Source of the DNA: Plectosphaerella cucumerina
Lineage: Eukaryota; Ascomycota; Sordariomycetes; Glomerellales; Plectosphaerellaceae
Assembly: GCA_020746995.1 (NCBI GenBank)
Contig: JAGPXD010000006.1
Coordinates: 1,674,001 to 1,738,000, forward strand
Reading direction: 5' to 3'
DNA length: 64,000 nt
Below are positions 21,718-33,919 of this stretch, piece by piece. Numbering within the stretch: position 1 is the first letter of the stretch; each line of letters starts with the position of its first letter. The notes under the pieces are model-generated. The model made no database searches and was not told where the DNA came from. It saw only the letters and a list, made by a program, of their open reading frames with translations. Position numbers and translations under genes: made by a program.

Positions 21718-24453
21718 TTCGAGGTTTTGGACTAACGCATGGCAGTGTTTGTACTCTGAAGACTGGATGAGCGAGTTTGTGCTGGCACAATCATAGACGA
21801 GGAGCTTGGTTTGTGGCAGTTAAGTTTCTTAATTTCAGTTTACTTCAGTAGTTCCGAACTTTTACTCTGTGTGATGACGTGACTACCTAGGTAGTTGGCC
21901 CTTGGCCCTTTTACAGCAGTTGCCCTTAACGGAGTCGTCATTTTCGGCTCAAGTCACACAAAACCTCGGGCTGGCACATGAACTTGACTGATTAGATTCG
22001 AGACTTGGACCCTTTTAGCTGGGGCCTGTCTACAAAGGCAGTAATTCATGCTGCAGAAGCAGTAAAGTGCTAGATGTAGGGTACTAGACTCACACCTACT
22101 AGGCACTGTATGAGTCCATCTACTGTCGCAACTTATCCACCGGCGCAGCCCATCCACCGGCGCAGCCCATCCACCGGCGCAGCCCATCCACCGGCGCAGC
22201 CCATCCACCGGCGCAGCTCATCTACTGGCGCAGCTCATCCATCGTCGCAGTTCATCCACCATCGCAACTATTCTGTACAAGTCCAGGCACTCAAGCATAA
22301 AGCTAGTTTTCTACAGGGCTGACAGTTTTATCATTGCTGCCTCTTTCGCCATAATCACTGCCTCTATAGACAGGCCTTTTGGCCGCCATGAATGACGACA
22401 AGCCAGTGGCCAAAATGAGGGTGCCCCCGACTCCGGGCAGAACTCTAGCAGGGTTGGGCAGGTTCGATGATTACAAAGCCTCGTTGACAGTCGACTCCGT
22501 GTGTCCTGGGGAGATACCACCCGTAACTGATTCAAGCTCATACAGTTTCCATTCGGTTCATCCCAAAAGCCACGACAGCAAGACACCGGCCTGTGGACCT
22601 CTTCCAGTGCCTCTAATCTGTCAGGGACAAAGGCTCGAGCTGGCAATGACAACAAAAATGTGCAGACCGACGATGACAGGACGGGCAAGAGAGAACCACG
22701 GAATGTGAGGCCGGTGTCACGTTGGATTAGATGTGTGTGACATCAACCTAATACACCATCACGCCTCGCGGGTTCGGTTCCCGGGAGGCCCGAGCTCCGG
22801 CTAGATTACGTGCAAGTCCAAGGAGAGAGAAGCGCCATGGTCCACCAATCGAGCAGGCCAAGCCTCAATCCCCATCCCCGAGGTCGGTGTCGGCAAAGAC
22901 TTGGGCAGGACTGCAGGTCTTCAACCAGCCTTGGCGGATAACAGAGCTAACCGCCCAAGCAGGTAATGGCGGAGTGGGCCGGGAGTATCACACGGATCCA
23001 TGTGACGTGATCTTCCCGGCAAGGAAGGAGAGTGGGTAGATGGCGTCAAGAGCATCGTTGGCACAATGGACCGTTGATTAGAGACGACGTTCGTTCCAGC
23101 TTCCGAGTCCTTCTTCATATTCTTCGAAGATCCTGGTAGATGTTGAAGGAGGAGGCTGAGTCTAGACAGTCATCATGATGGTGGTGTGTCAAAGGTATCG
23201 TACTGTAGACAGACAACGTCCCTGTTCATCGGCTTTGTCCGGGCTCGACGAGAACCTGACTCACCGGTGACAAACAAAACAGGTGGATCTACACAAAGAA
23301 CTTCGTACCCGATCTTTCCGGGGACTTAAAGGATCGGTTCGCGAGAGGCCCATAGCTCTTCCTCTGCAGTCGAGGCCCAGATAGGGCTGGCAAAAAAACA
23401 TCACCGGTGAATGACAAAAGACTCGAGTGACGTCCTCGGCAAGTCAAGGCTTCAAATCAGCTTTACAAGTTTACCTTATCTGATTCATAGACGAACGCCA
23501 CACCTGTCTCTTGATCTCCTTTGAAAGAAGACCCGTACCCAACCCTTCCGCCGATTTCCGCTCCCATCCGCAACCTTCATCCCAACCCCCGGAGATGCCC
23601 AGGAGAAACCCACAAAGACCAACACGAACATCCCACGGCCCCTGCTCTGCCGAACAACGAGGCGATCCAAGGTCAGCGGAAGGAATAGTGGCCACACTCA
23701 CACCACCCGATCCGAGCTGGGCTGCCAGGAAAGCTACTGAAAGCATCATTGCGCTGGGCATGCCATGCCATCTCGGAGACCCGTCGGCGTGCGCTTCGCA
23801 CACGGTGCGCGATTTTATCAGATCCTCCGGGGGGCACTGACACGATCAGATAAAACTGGCGGCCCCAGAGATTACACGGTACGAGTAGCTGCCACCCTGG
23901 CTGACGGGGGCCAGGGTGGTGTCTGGGGCCAGGGGGGGAGGGCCGATGGGGCGACCGCATGTCGTATGAGCTGTTGCCAGCCTTCTCGGCGGTAACTGGC
24001 AAGACCGGGAAGAAAGAGTCTCAACATGATCATATACAGTGTTTCTGGTTGGGTGGTGTATCCTCATGGTCTCCGCGAGCCCTTGGTATGCGCCGCCAGA
24101 CTGCATGCTGTGCCATCTTCTGCATCGGCACGGAGGCAGGGAGGCAAGCCAAGCTGGCACATGTGGGCGCCATGGCGAGCTTGAACTGGAGTCACGCGCG
24201 CGCCGGGCTGGGAACCGTTTTGAATCACTCTTCTGGAACCCGTTCGGCACAGCACAGTGGCTTGGATCCACGGGGAGGTTCGAGCAGAGGCTCGGCTGCC
24301 GTTCTTCTCATTTCCCAAATTCCCGGAAACCCGTCTTCATCATGCACGAAAGCGATCATGGCAGATCTACCGCACGTCCGTGCCGTAATCTTACATCTAG
24401 GTGTTTCTGGAGCATCTATCAACAGACTACAGTGAAACAAAAGGTAGGACATC
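21718..24453. other. Spacer of 2.7 kb containing a 17-bp minisatellite
   Basis: Apart from the repeat array at 22115-22267 nothing was recognised. A GC-rich hairpin lies around 22766-22791 (CCTCGCGGG / CCCGGGAGG with one mismatch and a 7-base loop). It was considered and rejected as a tRNA arm. Confidence 0.5.
22115..22267 (+). repeat. Minisatellite, nine 17-bp units
   Basis: Nine head-to-tail units of 17 bp. The four central ones (22149-22216) are identical, CCCATCCACCGGCGCAG, and the outer ones diverge progressively. The pattern of a perfect centre and decayed edges is that of a replication-slippage array. It has no unique spacers, so it is not a CRISPR. It lies about 400 bases 3' of the APH-like gene. 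Confidence 0.9.
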
Positions 24454-25111
24454 TCAGAACAGAACGGCAACAGCAGCAAAGATACCAGCGGCAAAGAACG
24501 ACCCGCTTACTCGGGCACCAGCGGCCGGTGCGCCCGTCTCCTCAGTCTCGGCCTGTGGGATCACGTCAACTGAGGGGAAACTCGAACTCAGGAGGTTGTT
24601 ATTGGCTACTCACGTCACTGGCGGAGGCGGAAGGAGCGGTCTCGGTTGGTGAGGAGGTGACTGTAGGCGAGGAGGACGCCTCCTGCTCATCGCCACTGGC
24701 GGTCCCCGTGGCGGTGGGGGCCCCGGTGGACGTCGAGACAACCTCGGTCTCGACAGCCACGGCTGTGGGAGTGGCCTCTAGCCCGCAGGCGTCCGCTGCG
24801 GCCTGCACAGGGGCCGAGTAGTGCTGCCAGATGGGGAACTCGCCGACACACTCGAGGCAGGACTCGAGGAGACCTTGCCAGGCCTCATCCTCGCAGCCGC
24901 TCGCCTCGGCATCGAGGATGAAGGTACCGCAGTCCGAGTGGCACTGGAATTTCTCGGGGCTGATGTCCTGACGGCTCTCGAGGGGGATGGTGTCGGGGAT
25001 CTGGTAGTCACGAGCGCGCAGGGCGCGGTACTCTGCGCCAGAAGAGGCCAGGGCAGAGGGGAGGACCAGAGCCAGGGCGGCGCCCAGTGTGACAATTCTA
25101 GCTGCAGCCAT
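24454..25111 (-). CDS. GPI-type cell-wall / membrane protein, Cys-rich
   Basis: A 198-residue protein from exons 25111-24614 and 24552-24454; the 61-bp intron has a GTTGAC branch-like site and a CACAG acceptor. The signal peptide is at about 1-23 (MAAARIVTLG start). The ectodomain (about 45-110) carries cysteines in FQCHSDCGTF, SGCED, SCLECVGEF and DACGL, which suggests paired disulphides. A Ser/Thr/Ala-rich, probably O-glycosylated stalk follows. The second exon codes the end (GARVSGSFFAAGIFAAVAVLF-type hydrophobic tail with no basic residues after it), which is a GPI-attachment signal rather than an ordinary membrane anchor. Without splicing the tail would be lost. A cell-wall or plasma-membrane location is inferred. 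The catalogue function is unknown. Confidence 0.8.
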
Positions 25112-27339
25112 TGTGACTTTGGGTTCTGGAGGATGGTCTGGAAAAAAGAGGTGTGGATGGTGGGAGGAGCAGTTGGTGTGGATCGGGGCGGGAACCGGTC
25201 GAGTGAGGAGGTTCGGCAGCGTGATGACTTGTTGGCCGTCTTATAACAGTATCGCGCTTCCCCTCTCCTTGGGCGCGCGGCGCGTTGATAAGAAAAAGGG
25301 CAGAATTGCCCTGGGCAGCACACACTTGGGTCGGGACAACCTGGCCAGCTCTGGCAGGGAGCGGTGATCGGCAGTGGACGCCACAGGAGGCCGCGCAGGT
25401 TCCAAGAGGCTAAGCCACTGGGTTGTTGCGGCTAGTTGTCTTGGCTGCCAACGGAGGTGACCATGAACGGTGAAGGTTCGGGAGGGAGATGATGGAGGTG
25501 GTCGGGGATTGGGGCGGCTTTGGGTCCTCTGCTTTGTCAGATATGAGTGGACGAGCGAGTCAGACCATGCCATCCGGAAGATGCCAGGAACCGGCGGGGC
25601 CCAGAAAACATGGTTAAAGATTAAAGTAGTCGGCCGGCCGCAGGGCAGACAGGGCCAGCCAACATGATGTGACGGTCTGGGTGGGTGGGAGGAGTGGAAG
25701 GGGGGGCTGGCTGGCTGGGCAACCTTCAAGTTGGCTGGCCTGCCCTGACAGACAAAAGGGCTGGGAAAGGCCTGCGACGAGAACGGTTCCAGAACTGGCC
25801 CGACTGGCCAGGAAAACCACCGTTCAATCTCCGAGCTCGCTCGCAGGTTCGCCTCTCGGCCTGGGCGCGCGTGATGGTGAAATCGGCGGAACTGCGCGGG
25901 GCGGCGGCGTTGGTCGGCCGATGTCGCCGAGTTAATGGGACAGAGGATCAGGTTACGAGCGAGGCCAAGACGGTCACTGTTCAGGAACAGGAATGGGCCG
26001 AGCGGGGGTGCCCCATCTCGTGCTGGTGTTTGGACGGGGGATGTGCGGTGGGAGGCGAAGGTGGGTGGATGGCCGGACTAATTGGGATTCTGGGTGTCAG
26101 TGAGTAAGAAGTACTTCTGCAGCGTAGACAAGAAGAAAGAAACCAGCGCATGCCGATGCCCAGGATGGATGCATACACCCAGGTCCCTGCTTCCACCTGT
26201 GCCGAAACTGGGCAGACGACTTCGGAGAACCGTTGGCCCCGTCTGAATACGAAGTTTGCCAGGCAGAGAGGGAGTCAAGAACGGAAAAGCCGCAAAGGGC
26301 AGGCGCGCGCGAGGGAGGCGGGATGGAGCCAGAGGAGCCCCAGAGGAGCCATGACAGGGGATGCGAGTCGGACGAGAGTTATCTGATGGTGGCCAGCGGC
26401 CTTGGCGGCCGACGCCCAGACGTGCTAGAGATGTGGCTGATTGATTTGGACCAATGGCAACCCTGGAGATCATCTAATCAGATGATCAGATATGGCACCA
26501 TTGGACACTGGGTGGAGAACCTCAGTGGAGACTCCTCCGGTCCTGGCGCGCCATCATTGGGCCGAGGCTGCATCTGATAAACTCTGGCCGGTGGGGGCGC
26601 GGAAGCAGCACATGGGCGTTCGGGCGAATGGGGGCGAGGAGGGCAAGGATAAGGTGAGGCGCTAGGGGTCTTGGCCCGTCAAAGTCTGCTTCTGGCTCTG
26701 GGTCTTGGTCTCTTGGACGACAAGCTGCTCCGCGGGGACAAGGGGGGTGAGGTTGCACCGTCGCACTGGCCGTTGGTTGTTCGGACGTCCTACCACGGTT
26801 CCAGTCGGTTCGGAACAGTGCGGAAGGACGGAGCCCACCGCTCGTGGGGACAGACGGACTCGCTGCAGGCGGGCAGCAGGAGTCAGAACTACGATCAAAG
26901 GATGGGCGGGAGGCCAGGGCAGACGGGCAGGGCAGACGAACCGGCTACTCCTGCTGTTTCTCCTGCAATGGTGCGGTGTGGGTGAAGCAGTTCGGCCCAG
27001 CCCAGACAGCTCATCCCAGCACATCCTGTCCCATCCCATCCCGAACATGCCCAGCGTCTGTTGCGGGAACAGGCCGGCCGCATCGCGCGATGCCGTGCCG
27101 ACCCCTTGGCTCACACTTGCACTCCCACTTCGTCTCCCACTTCTCCTCCCCCGACGCCCCCACCGCCAGAAAGCATATATGCCTCCTCTCCCATCCTCCC
27201 ACCTCCCGCTTCCCTCTCCTCCTCCCCACGGCTCACCTCAACCTCCAAGTGCACCCTCTCAAGCCCCAAAGCACCAGCCCAGCCCACCATCAAACGCAGA
27301 TCTCCCATCTTGAGCTCAGTCTCTGGCATCTCGCACAAA
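25112..27339. other. Divergent promoter region of 2.2 kb
   Basis: This lies between the minus-strand GPI protein gene and the + strand BIM1-like gene. It has a GC- and G-rich middle with no recognisable gene. About 200 bases of pyrimidine-rich leader precede the 27340 ATG. Confidence 0.5.
25240..25245 (-). promoter_or_regulatory. Putative TATA box of the GPI protein gene
   Basis: TATAAG on the minus strand, about 130 bases before the ATG at 25111. Confidence 0.4.
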
Positions 27340-28256
27340 ATGGTCTCCGCCAAGGTCTCCGCCCTCGTGGGCGCCTCCCTCGTCTCCGCCGCCTCGGCCG
27401 CCGCCGGCGTCAAGAGCAGCACCATGGGCCCTGCCGCCATGATGTGGCCCGCCGACCGTGTCTGGTCCGACGCCGCCGACAACACCGCTCCCTGCGGCTC
27501 CACCGCCGGTGTTGGCAACCGCACCCCCTTCCCCCTGAGTGAGTGCTAGTCCGAGGACATCGACATCAACACTCGGTTCGCTGACAAGATCCCCAGAGAA
27601 CGGCAAGATCTCCCTGGTCACCCAGGACACCGTCAGCGCCCTTCACATCGCCGTCTCGTACGAGAACAGTATGCTCATCTCACCACCCACACTCCCTCCG
27701 TCCCTCGCTGACCCCTCCTCCAGACCCCACCGACGCCGATGACTTCCAGACCTTCTTCTCCCCCAACGAGGTCGGCACCCTGGGCGTTGGCCACACCTGC
27801 CTGACCATCCCCGACGCCGACTCTAGCGTCAAGGCCGGCGACGTCGGCACCCTCCAGATCATGTACTCGTACCAACCCGAGGGCGCCGAGAAGACGTTCC
27901 ACTACGCCTGCTCCGACGTCACCTTCGTCGAGGTTGCCAACTTCAACGAGGATACCCGCTGCTTCAACTCCACCCTGGAGAACCCCGAGCTGACCGTCGA
28001 TGAGGACCACCGCGTCACCACCACCGACTCGGACGGCAACACCCCCCACACCGCCGAGACCATCGCCTCGGCCAAGTCCGGCCTCGGCGCCGGCCCCATC
28101 GCCGGTGCCGTTGTCGGTGCCGTCGCCGGCCTCGGCCTCATCGGCGCTGCCGTCTTCTTCTTCCGCCGCCGCAACGCCCAGAAGAAGAAGGAGCAGGAGC
28201 AGATGCAGGAGGTCAACGAGAAGGCTCACTCCGACACCCTCTCCACCCGCTCTTAG
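27340..28256 (+). CDS. Copper acquisition factor BIM1-like domain protein, membrane anchored
   Basis: A 267-residue protein from exons 27340-27538, 27597-27668 and 27724-28256. The introns are 58 and 55 bp, and the joined length is a multiple of three. The signal peptide is at about 1-20. The ectodomain has the signature of the BIM1-like / X325 family: MGPAAMMWPADRVWS, DNTAPCGSTAGVGNRTPFPL, GHTCL and FHYACSDVTFVE. Members have an LPMO-like beta-sandwich and bind copper for uptake at the cell surface. Here a Gly/Ala-rich transmembrane helix (about 217-238) is followed by a basic cytosolic tail (FFFRRRNAQKKK). This makes it a type I membrane protein, not a GPI one. The predicted mature N-terminus lacks the histidine that starts the copper-binding brace in canonical members, so copper binding is uncertain. 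Confidence 0.85.
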
Positions 28257-28949
28257 ATCGTCAACCATCCCGTCCGGTGTGAGGGGCTCGTCGTTTGAGT
28301 CAGACGTCTAGGAATGGTGCCTCGTAGCACATTTTAGGACGGCAGACGACGACGATCTCCTCTCCCCGGCGCTCCTGGGACTGAGATGCGGCCTGCACCT
28401 CACCAACCTCCTCCTCCTCCTCCTCCTCCTACCATACCCCCCCATACCCCCTTACATAGTGAAAGCGTCATGAGCGAATGAACGAGACCATGGTCGATGA
28501 TGATGGCAGTAGTTTCTAGGCATATGGCAGCGATCGAGTTGAGACAATTGATTCGGCGTTGTCGCATGGCGAGACAAACATGTGTGGAGCAGCGTTTGAT
28601 TTTTGGGCACGAGTGCTGGGCAATGAATACCAACGCAAGTACCAGTCTATCCGATATGTTCCTGTGCAATGTGATGCCTTAAACCAGGAGGGTGAGAGGG
28701 ATGCCCGGATTGGTGCATGTGGGGGATCTTGCCTGGAGTTGTGACCCACAGGAGCTCAAGGCAACAACACTGCCAATTGCAGCAATCACCCGTCACATCG
28801 ACAAGTCAAGAAGAGGTGCGCCGCCGGCATGTGGCGCGTTTGCCTCAAACAAAGTCGAAGCGCGGTCGAGGATACGCCAGCTTGAAATCTTTCCTCCTGC
28901 ATCTCGACCGTTTCTTGCTTCCAAGCCGCCCAATTGAACCGTCGCCACG
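28257..28949. other. Spacer BIM1-like / LIG4
   Basis: About 690 bases between two + strand genes. It includes the CCT microsatellite at 28407-28430 and the short LIG4 promoter. No further gene seen. Confidence 0.5.
28407..28430 (+). repeat. CCT trinucleotide microsatellite, eight units
   Basis: Eight uninterrupted CCT units in the 3' flank of the BIM1-like gene. Confidence 0.9.
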
Positions 28950-31900
28950 ATGAGCCAAAGATGGCGCCGGCCCCGCGATGCCGCGGCAGACGACGAAAGT
29001 CAGAATGTCGCCGGGGAGACAACAATGGAGGCCAATGACGAAAAGTACGCACCCTCTCATCAACTTTTCTTCGTTTCAGTTTGCTGACTCGGTCAGCTTC
29101 CCAGAGCCCCCTCAGAATCACTCCGAGACGCTCGTCTTCTCGGAGCTCATCGTCGGCCTCTTCAACCCGCTCAGCGAGAACAGAAAGCAGGGCGGAAAGC
29201 CGCCCGTCAGTCGCGCGAAGCTTGGCCCTCACGGCCCCAAGATTCTCTCGCCGCATGAGCAGAGACGCCACATCATCGACAAGTTCATCTCGAAATGGAG
29301 GCGCGACGTCGGCAACGACATCTACCCCGCCCTGCGCCTCATCATCCCAGACAAGGACCGCGACCGTGGCGTCTACGGTCTGAAGGAGAGCGCCATCGGA
29401 AAGCTCCTCGTCAAGCTCATGAAGATTGACAAAAAGTCTGAGGACGGCTACAACCTCCTGCATTGGAAGCTGCCCGGCCAAACGACGGCCTCCCGCATGG
29501 CCGGCGACTTTGCAGGGCGCTGCTTCGAGATGCTGTCCAAGCGACCGATGCGAATGGATTACGGCAACATGCGCATCTCGGAGGTCAATGAGCTCCTCGA
29601 TAAGCTAGCCGCGTCCAGCGGCGAGCTCGAGAACCTGGAAATCTTCGAGACATTCTACGAGCGCATGAATGCGGAGGAGCTACTCTGGTTGATCCGCATC
29701 GTACTCAAGCAGATGAAGGTCGGCGCCACGGAGAAGACGTTCCTCGACCTGTGGCATCCCGACGCCGAAGCCCTCTTTAACGTCTCCTCCAGCCTGCGCC
29801 GCGTGTGTTGGGAACTCCACGATCCCCAGAAGCGTCTCGAGTCGGAGGAGACGGGCGTCACCCTGATGCAGTGCTTCCAGCCGCAGCTGGCCCAGTTCCA
29901 GGTCTCGGCCACCTTTGAAAAGATGGCCGCGTACCTGCGTCCGACCGAGGACGACCCGGAGTTCTGGATCGAGGAGAAGCTCGACGGCGAGCGGATGCAG
30001 ATGCACATGAAGGAGGATCCCGAAATACCCGGCGGCAAACGCTTCAAGTTCTGGTCCCGCAAAGCCAAGGACTACACCCCAATGTACGGCGAAGGTTTCA
30101 ACGATGACCAAGGCGCACTGACGCGGCACATCTCCAAGGCCTTTGCGGATGGCGTGAAGAACCTCATCCTCGACGGCGAGATGATCACTTGGGACCCGGA
30201 GACGGACAAGATGGTGGGGTTCGGCACACTCAAAACGGCCGCCAACGCCGAGAAGAAGAACTACAACAACACCGGGCAGAGGCCGCTGTTCCGCGTCTTT
30301 GACATCTTGTACCTCAACGACCGGCCTCTCACACGGTACACCCTCCGAGACCGCCACGAGGCGCTGGAAAAGGCTGTCAAAGGCGTGCACCGGCGGCTCG
30401 AGGTCCACGCCTACGAAGCCGTCAAGAGCTACACGGCCATTGAGCCGATGCTCCGCAAGGTGGTTGCCGAAGCCTCGGAGGGCCTAGTGCTGAAGAACCC
30501 TCGCTCCGCTTACCGACTCAACAGTCGCAACGACGACTGGCTCAAGGTCAAGCCCGAGTACATGTCCGAATTCGGCGAGGCTCTTGACTGCATCGTCATC
30601 GGGGGCTACTACGGCTCTGGCCGCCGCGGCGGCGGCCTGTCGAGCTTCATGTGCGGACTCCGCGCCAGCCCCAACCACATCAAGGGGGGCGCCCTCCCCG
30701 AAAAGTGCTTCAGCTTTTTCAAGGTCGGCGGCGGCTTCAGCGCGGAAGACTACGCCGCCATCAGACACCGAACCGAAGGCAAATGGATAGAGTGGGACTC
30801 TAATAAGCCCCCTACGAAGTACATTGAGCTGGCGAGGGGCCAGGCTGAGAAGCCGGACGTGTGGATCCGGCCGAGCGACTCGTTCGTCCTCGAGGCCAAG
30901 GCGGCAAGCATCGGCGGGTCGGAGCAGTTCGCCCTGGGGATGACGGTGCGGTTCCCACGGCTGAGGAAGCTGCGCTTCGACAAAGCGTGGGACCAGGGTC
31001 TCAGCGTGCAGGACTTTTACGATCTCAAGACGAAGGTTGAGGCGGAGACGGAGGAGAAGACGATGGAGATGGAGGCGAGGCGGCGGCGGCCGGCCAAGAG
31101 GGCGAAGCGTGAGGTCGTCATCATCGGCACGGACCCCAAGGTCGCTGCGGCAGTGAAAGAGGAGGGCGTCAAGACGCATCTCTTCGGCGGCCTTGAGTTC
31201 TGCGTGCTCACCGAGTCGCCCAAGCCGTTCCGCAAGACAAAGGCGCAGCTCGAGGCGGTGATCCGGGAGAACGGCGGAACGGTGTCGCAGCGTGCCGTGC
31301 CACGGTCGGAGATGATCATCGTCGCGGACAAGAACGTCGTCAAGGTGGCGAGTCTCGTCAAGGAGGGGCAGAGCAAGGGGCAAGGCGTGGATATTGTGCG
31401 ACCCGTGTGGATTCGAGACTGTCTCGCGCAGGGAGAGGGAGGGGGAGAGCCGACGCTACTGCCGTATGAGGAGAGACATCTGCTTCATGCGACGGAGGAG
31501 CTGCGGCAAATGGCGAAAGAGAACACGGACAAAAACGGGGATGCGTATTCCCGGGCTGTTACTGTTGACGAGCTGGGGGAGCTGTTGGCGGTGATGTCTC
31601 CGCGGGAGGGCGGAGACAGTGCTGCCGAGGAGCTGGGGGAGGAAGGCCTCGTGTTGGAAGGGTTGAGGGGGCATATCTTCGAGCGGTGCGTGGCGTATGT
31701 TCACGACCAGAGTGGGGATGGTGTTGAGGCTAGACGTCTCCGGCGCTACATCGCCTTTGGCGGTGGGAGGGTCGTGGAGGATCTGGAGGATGGAGGCCTC
31801 ACGCATGTCGTGGTGCTGGGGAAGACGGAGGATGAGAGGAAAGATGCGACGGATGAGGTGAGGAAGAAGCTGGGGGCGGCGAGGCCAGGGCCGCGGATGG

Positions 31901-31974
31901 TTAGTGGTCGATGGGTGGAGGAGTGTTGGAAGGAGAGGACCATGTTGGACGAGGAGAGGTTTGGGGGTGTATAG
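28950..31974 (+). CDS. LIG4: DNA ligase IV (non-homologous end joining)
   Basis: A 990-residue ATP-dependent DNA ligase from exons 28950-29044 and 29097-31974. The 52-bp intron has a GTACGC donor, a GCTGAC branch site and a GGTCAG acceptor. An N-terminal DNA-binding domain (about 35-280) precedes the adenylation domain. The nucleotidyl-lysine is Lys326 in EEKLDGERMQMH, and further ligase motifs follow (FKFWSRKAKDYT, LILDGEMITWD, EGLVLKNPRSAY, DDWLKVKPEYM). The OB-fold is at about 535-690. Two BRCT domains close the protein (about 725-815 and 885-990, with W at PVWIRDC and GRWVEECW), separated by the region that binds the XRCC4/Lif1 partner. This architecture is specific to ligase IV, which seals double-strand breaks in the nucleus. 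The start gives the usual short, poorly conserved N-terminus; a downstream ATG at 28978 is out of frame with the ligase without the intron. Confidence 0.95.
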
Positions 31975-32291
31975 GGGTTGGTGGCTCCAGCCAGCCAGCG
32001 ACTGTCCACTTGCTCAGATGTAGGAAGCGATGAGTTACAAATCCAGCGACAAATTAACACACCATGATACCGACTGCGGTGAACTTACTAGCCGGAGTCT
32101 CAACATGCTACTCTGGGGTCGGTCACTGCCTCGACCCAGAACTACAAGCACAGGGACCAATTGACTTGAAACAATCATGAATTACTCCGAGGGATATCTC
32201 TCCATCTATGGCCCACCCTTCTAATGCTTTTGATATGCTAAATGTTATACAACATGACGACAAACATTACTCATGCAACTTCCCCATCCAT
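31975..32291. other. Convergent 3' spacer
   Basis: About 320 bases between the LIG4 stop and the permease stop on the other strand. It holds only terminator-type AT-richer sequence. Confidence 0.5.
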
Positions 32292-33919
32292 CTACGCCTT
32301 CTCGTCGGCGGGCGCGTGGTAGCGGCCCTTGTTGAGGTCGACCTCGGACAGCTTGACAGGCTTGCTGCGGTAGATGGCCTTGTGGCCGACGAACATGACG
32401 ACGAACAGAATCAGGCTGACGTAGCTGGCGAAGAAGTCGCTTGTGTTCCAGTCGATGAAGACGGTGAAGCCGTTGGTCAGGACGATGAGGGCGATGAAGA
32501 ACAGGCCGTACCACGACAGGTAGGGCTGCAGGGGCGCGCGGTAGGGCAGGGTGGCGCGTTCGATGCCCTGCACGCGCAGGGCGGCCATGAAGCGCAGGTG
32601 GCACACGGCGATGCCGCCCCAGCACACGAAGCCGGCGATGCCGACGATGTTGAGGAGCCAGTCGAAGACGACGCCGCCGCCGGCGCTGAGGTTCAGGAAG
32701 GCCAGGAGACCCATGGCGGCGGTGACGGCGACGGCGAAGTAGGGGGTGCCGTGGCGGTTGGTGCGGGCGAGGAGGCGGGGGGCGCAGCCCTCGTTGGCGA
32801 GGGCGACGAGGATGCGGGAGCCCGAGTAGACGTTGGAGTTGGCGGCGGTCAGGACGGCGGTGAGGAGGACGGCGTTGATGATGTCGGGGAGGACGGCGAC
32901 GCCGGCGCGCTGGGCGGCGATGACGAGGGGCGAGGCGCTGGCGTCCTTGGAGCCGCTCGACAGGCGGGGCTCGTCTGAGGGGACGAGCAGGCCGAGGAAG
33001 AAGACGGTGCCGATGAAGAGGGAGAAGATGCCCCAGAAGGTGGTGCGGATGGCGCGGGGCACGGTGCGGGCGGGATCAGCGGCCTCACCGGCGCCGATGC
33101 CGACGAGCTCGGAGCCCTGGAAGGAGAAGCCCGCGATGATCAGGACGGACCAGAAGCCGACGAACTTGCCCGTGGCGCCAGAGACGATGTACTCGACAAA
33201 GGGGCCGGGGGTCTTCCAGTACCGGAAGCCGATGTATCCCTCATCACCAACGCCGGCATTGACGCAGATGGCGAAGATGATCCAGCCGACAATGGTGACG
33301 ACCTTGATCATGGAGAACCACATCTCAATCTCACCAAAGATCTTGACGGGGAGGTAGTTGATGGCGGTGAAGACGACCCAGAAGACGGAGATGAAGATGG
33401 CGACGCTCAGGCTTTCGTTCCAGTATTGGATGATGAGGCCGGCGGCGACGAGCTCGAGGGCGAAGGTGACGGACCAGGAGAACCAGTAGGTCCAGCCCAT
33501 GGCGAAGCCGAAGGAGGAGTCGCCGAAGCGGGAGGCGTAGGCGGTGAAGGAGCCGGCGACGGGCATGTAGGCGGCCATCTCGCCGAGGGCGGTCATGACC
33601 GAGTAGACGACTGTGCCGATGAAGGCGAAGGCGATGAGGGCGCCGACGGGGCCGGCGGAGGAGAGGGCGGAGGATGTTCCGAGGAAGAGGCCGGTGCCGA
33701 TCGTGCCGCCTGGGGAGGAATGTGAGTTCTCTGTTCCGCATCAGGTCAGGATGTTGCTGTCTGCCTACCGATGGCGATGAACTGCAGGTGCCGGGCCTGG
33801 AGGGTCCTGTTGAGGCCCGAGTCGGAGGCGGCATCGGACTCGGCTTTGACCACATCGGCGGGCGGGCCGCTGAGCTCGCCGGAGCTCTCCCTGGGCGTCA
33901 CAGCCTTTTCGTTGAACAT
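32292..33919 (-). CDS. Amino-acid permease (APC superfamily, YAT/proline-permease type)
   Basis: A 522-residue plasma-membrane transporter from exons 33919-33769 and 33709-32292; the 59-bp intron interrupts the sequence just before the first membrane helix. A hydrophilic N-terminus of about 45 residues leads into RHLQFIAIGGTIGTGLFLG, the fungal amino-acid permease start of helix 1 with the unwound GTIGTGLF substrate-binding segment. The next conserved stretch is VVYSVMTALGEMAAYMPVAGSFTAYASRF. About 12 hydrophobic helices can be traced to the ...GHKAIYRSKP tail, the usual count. Length and motifs fit the family of general, proline and GABA permeases that import amino acids with protons. Substrate choice cannot be read. 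The carboxyl end is short, with no obvious degradation motif. Confidence 0.93.

Noticed and set aside
22760..22795. GC-rich hairpin that resembles a tRNA T arm
   Set aside because: The stem is nine bases with a mismatch, which does not fit a five-base T stem, and no other tRNA arms are found around it.
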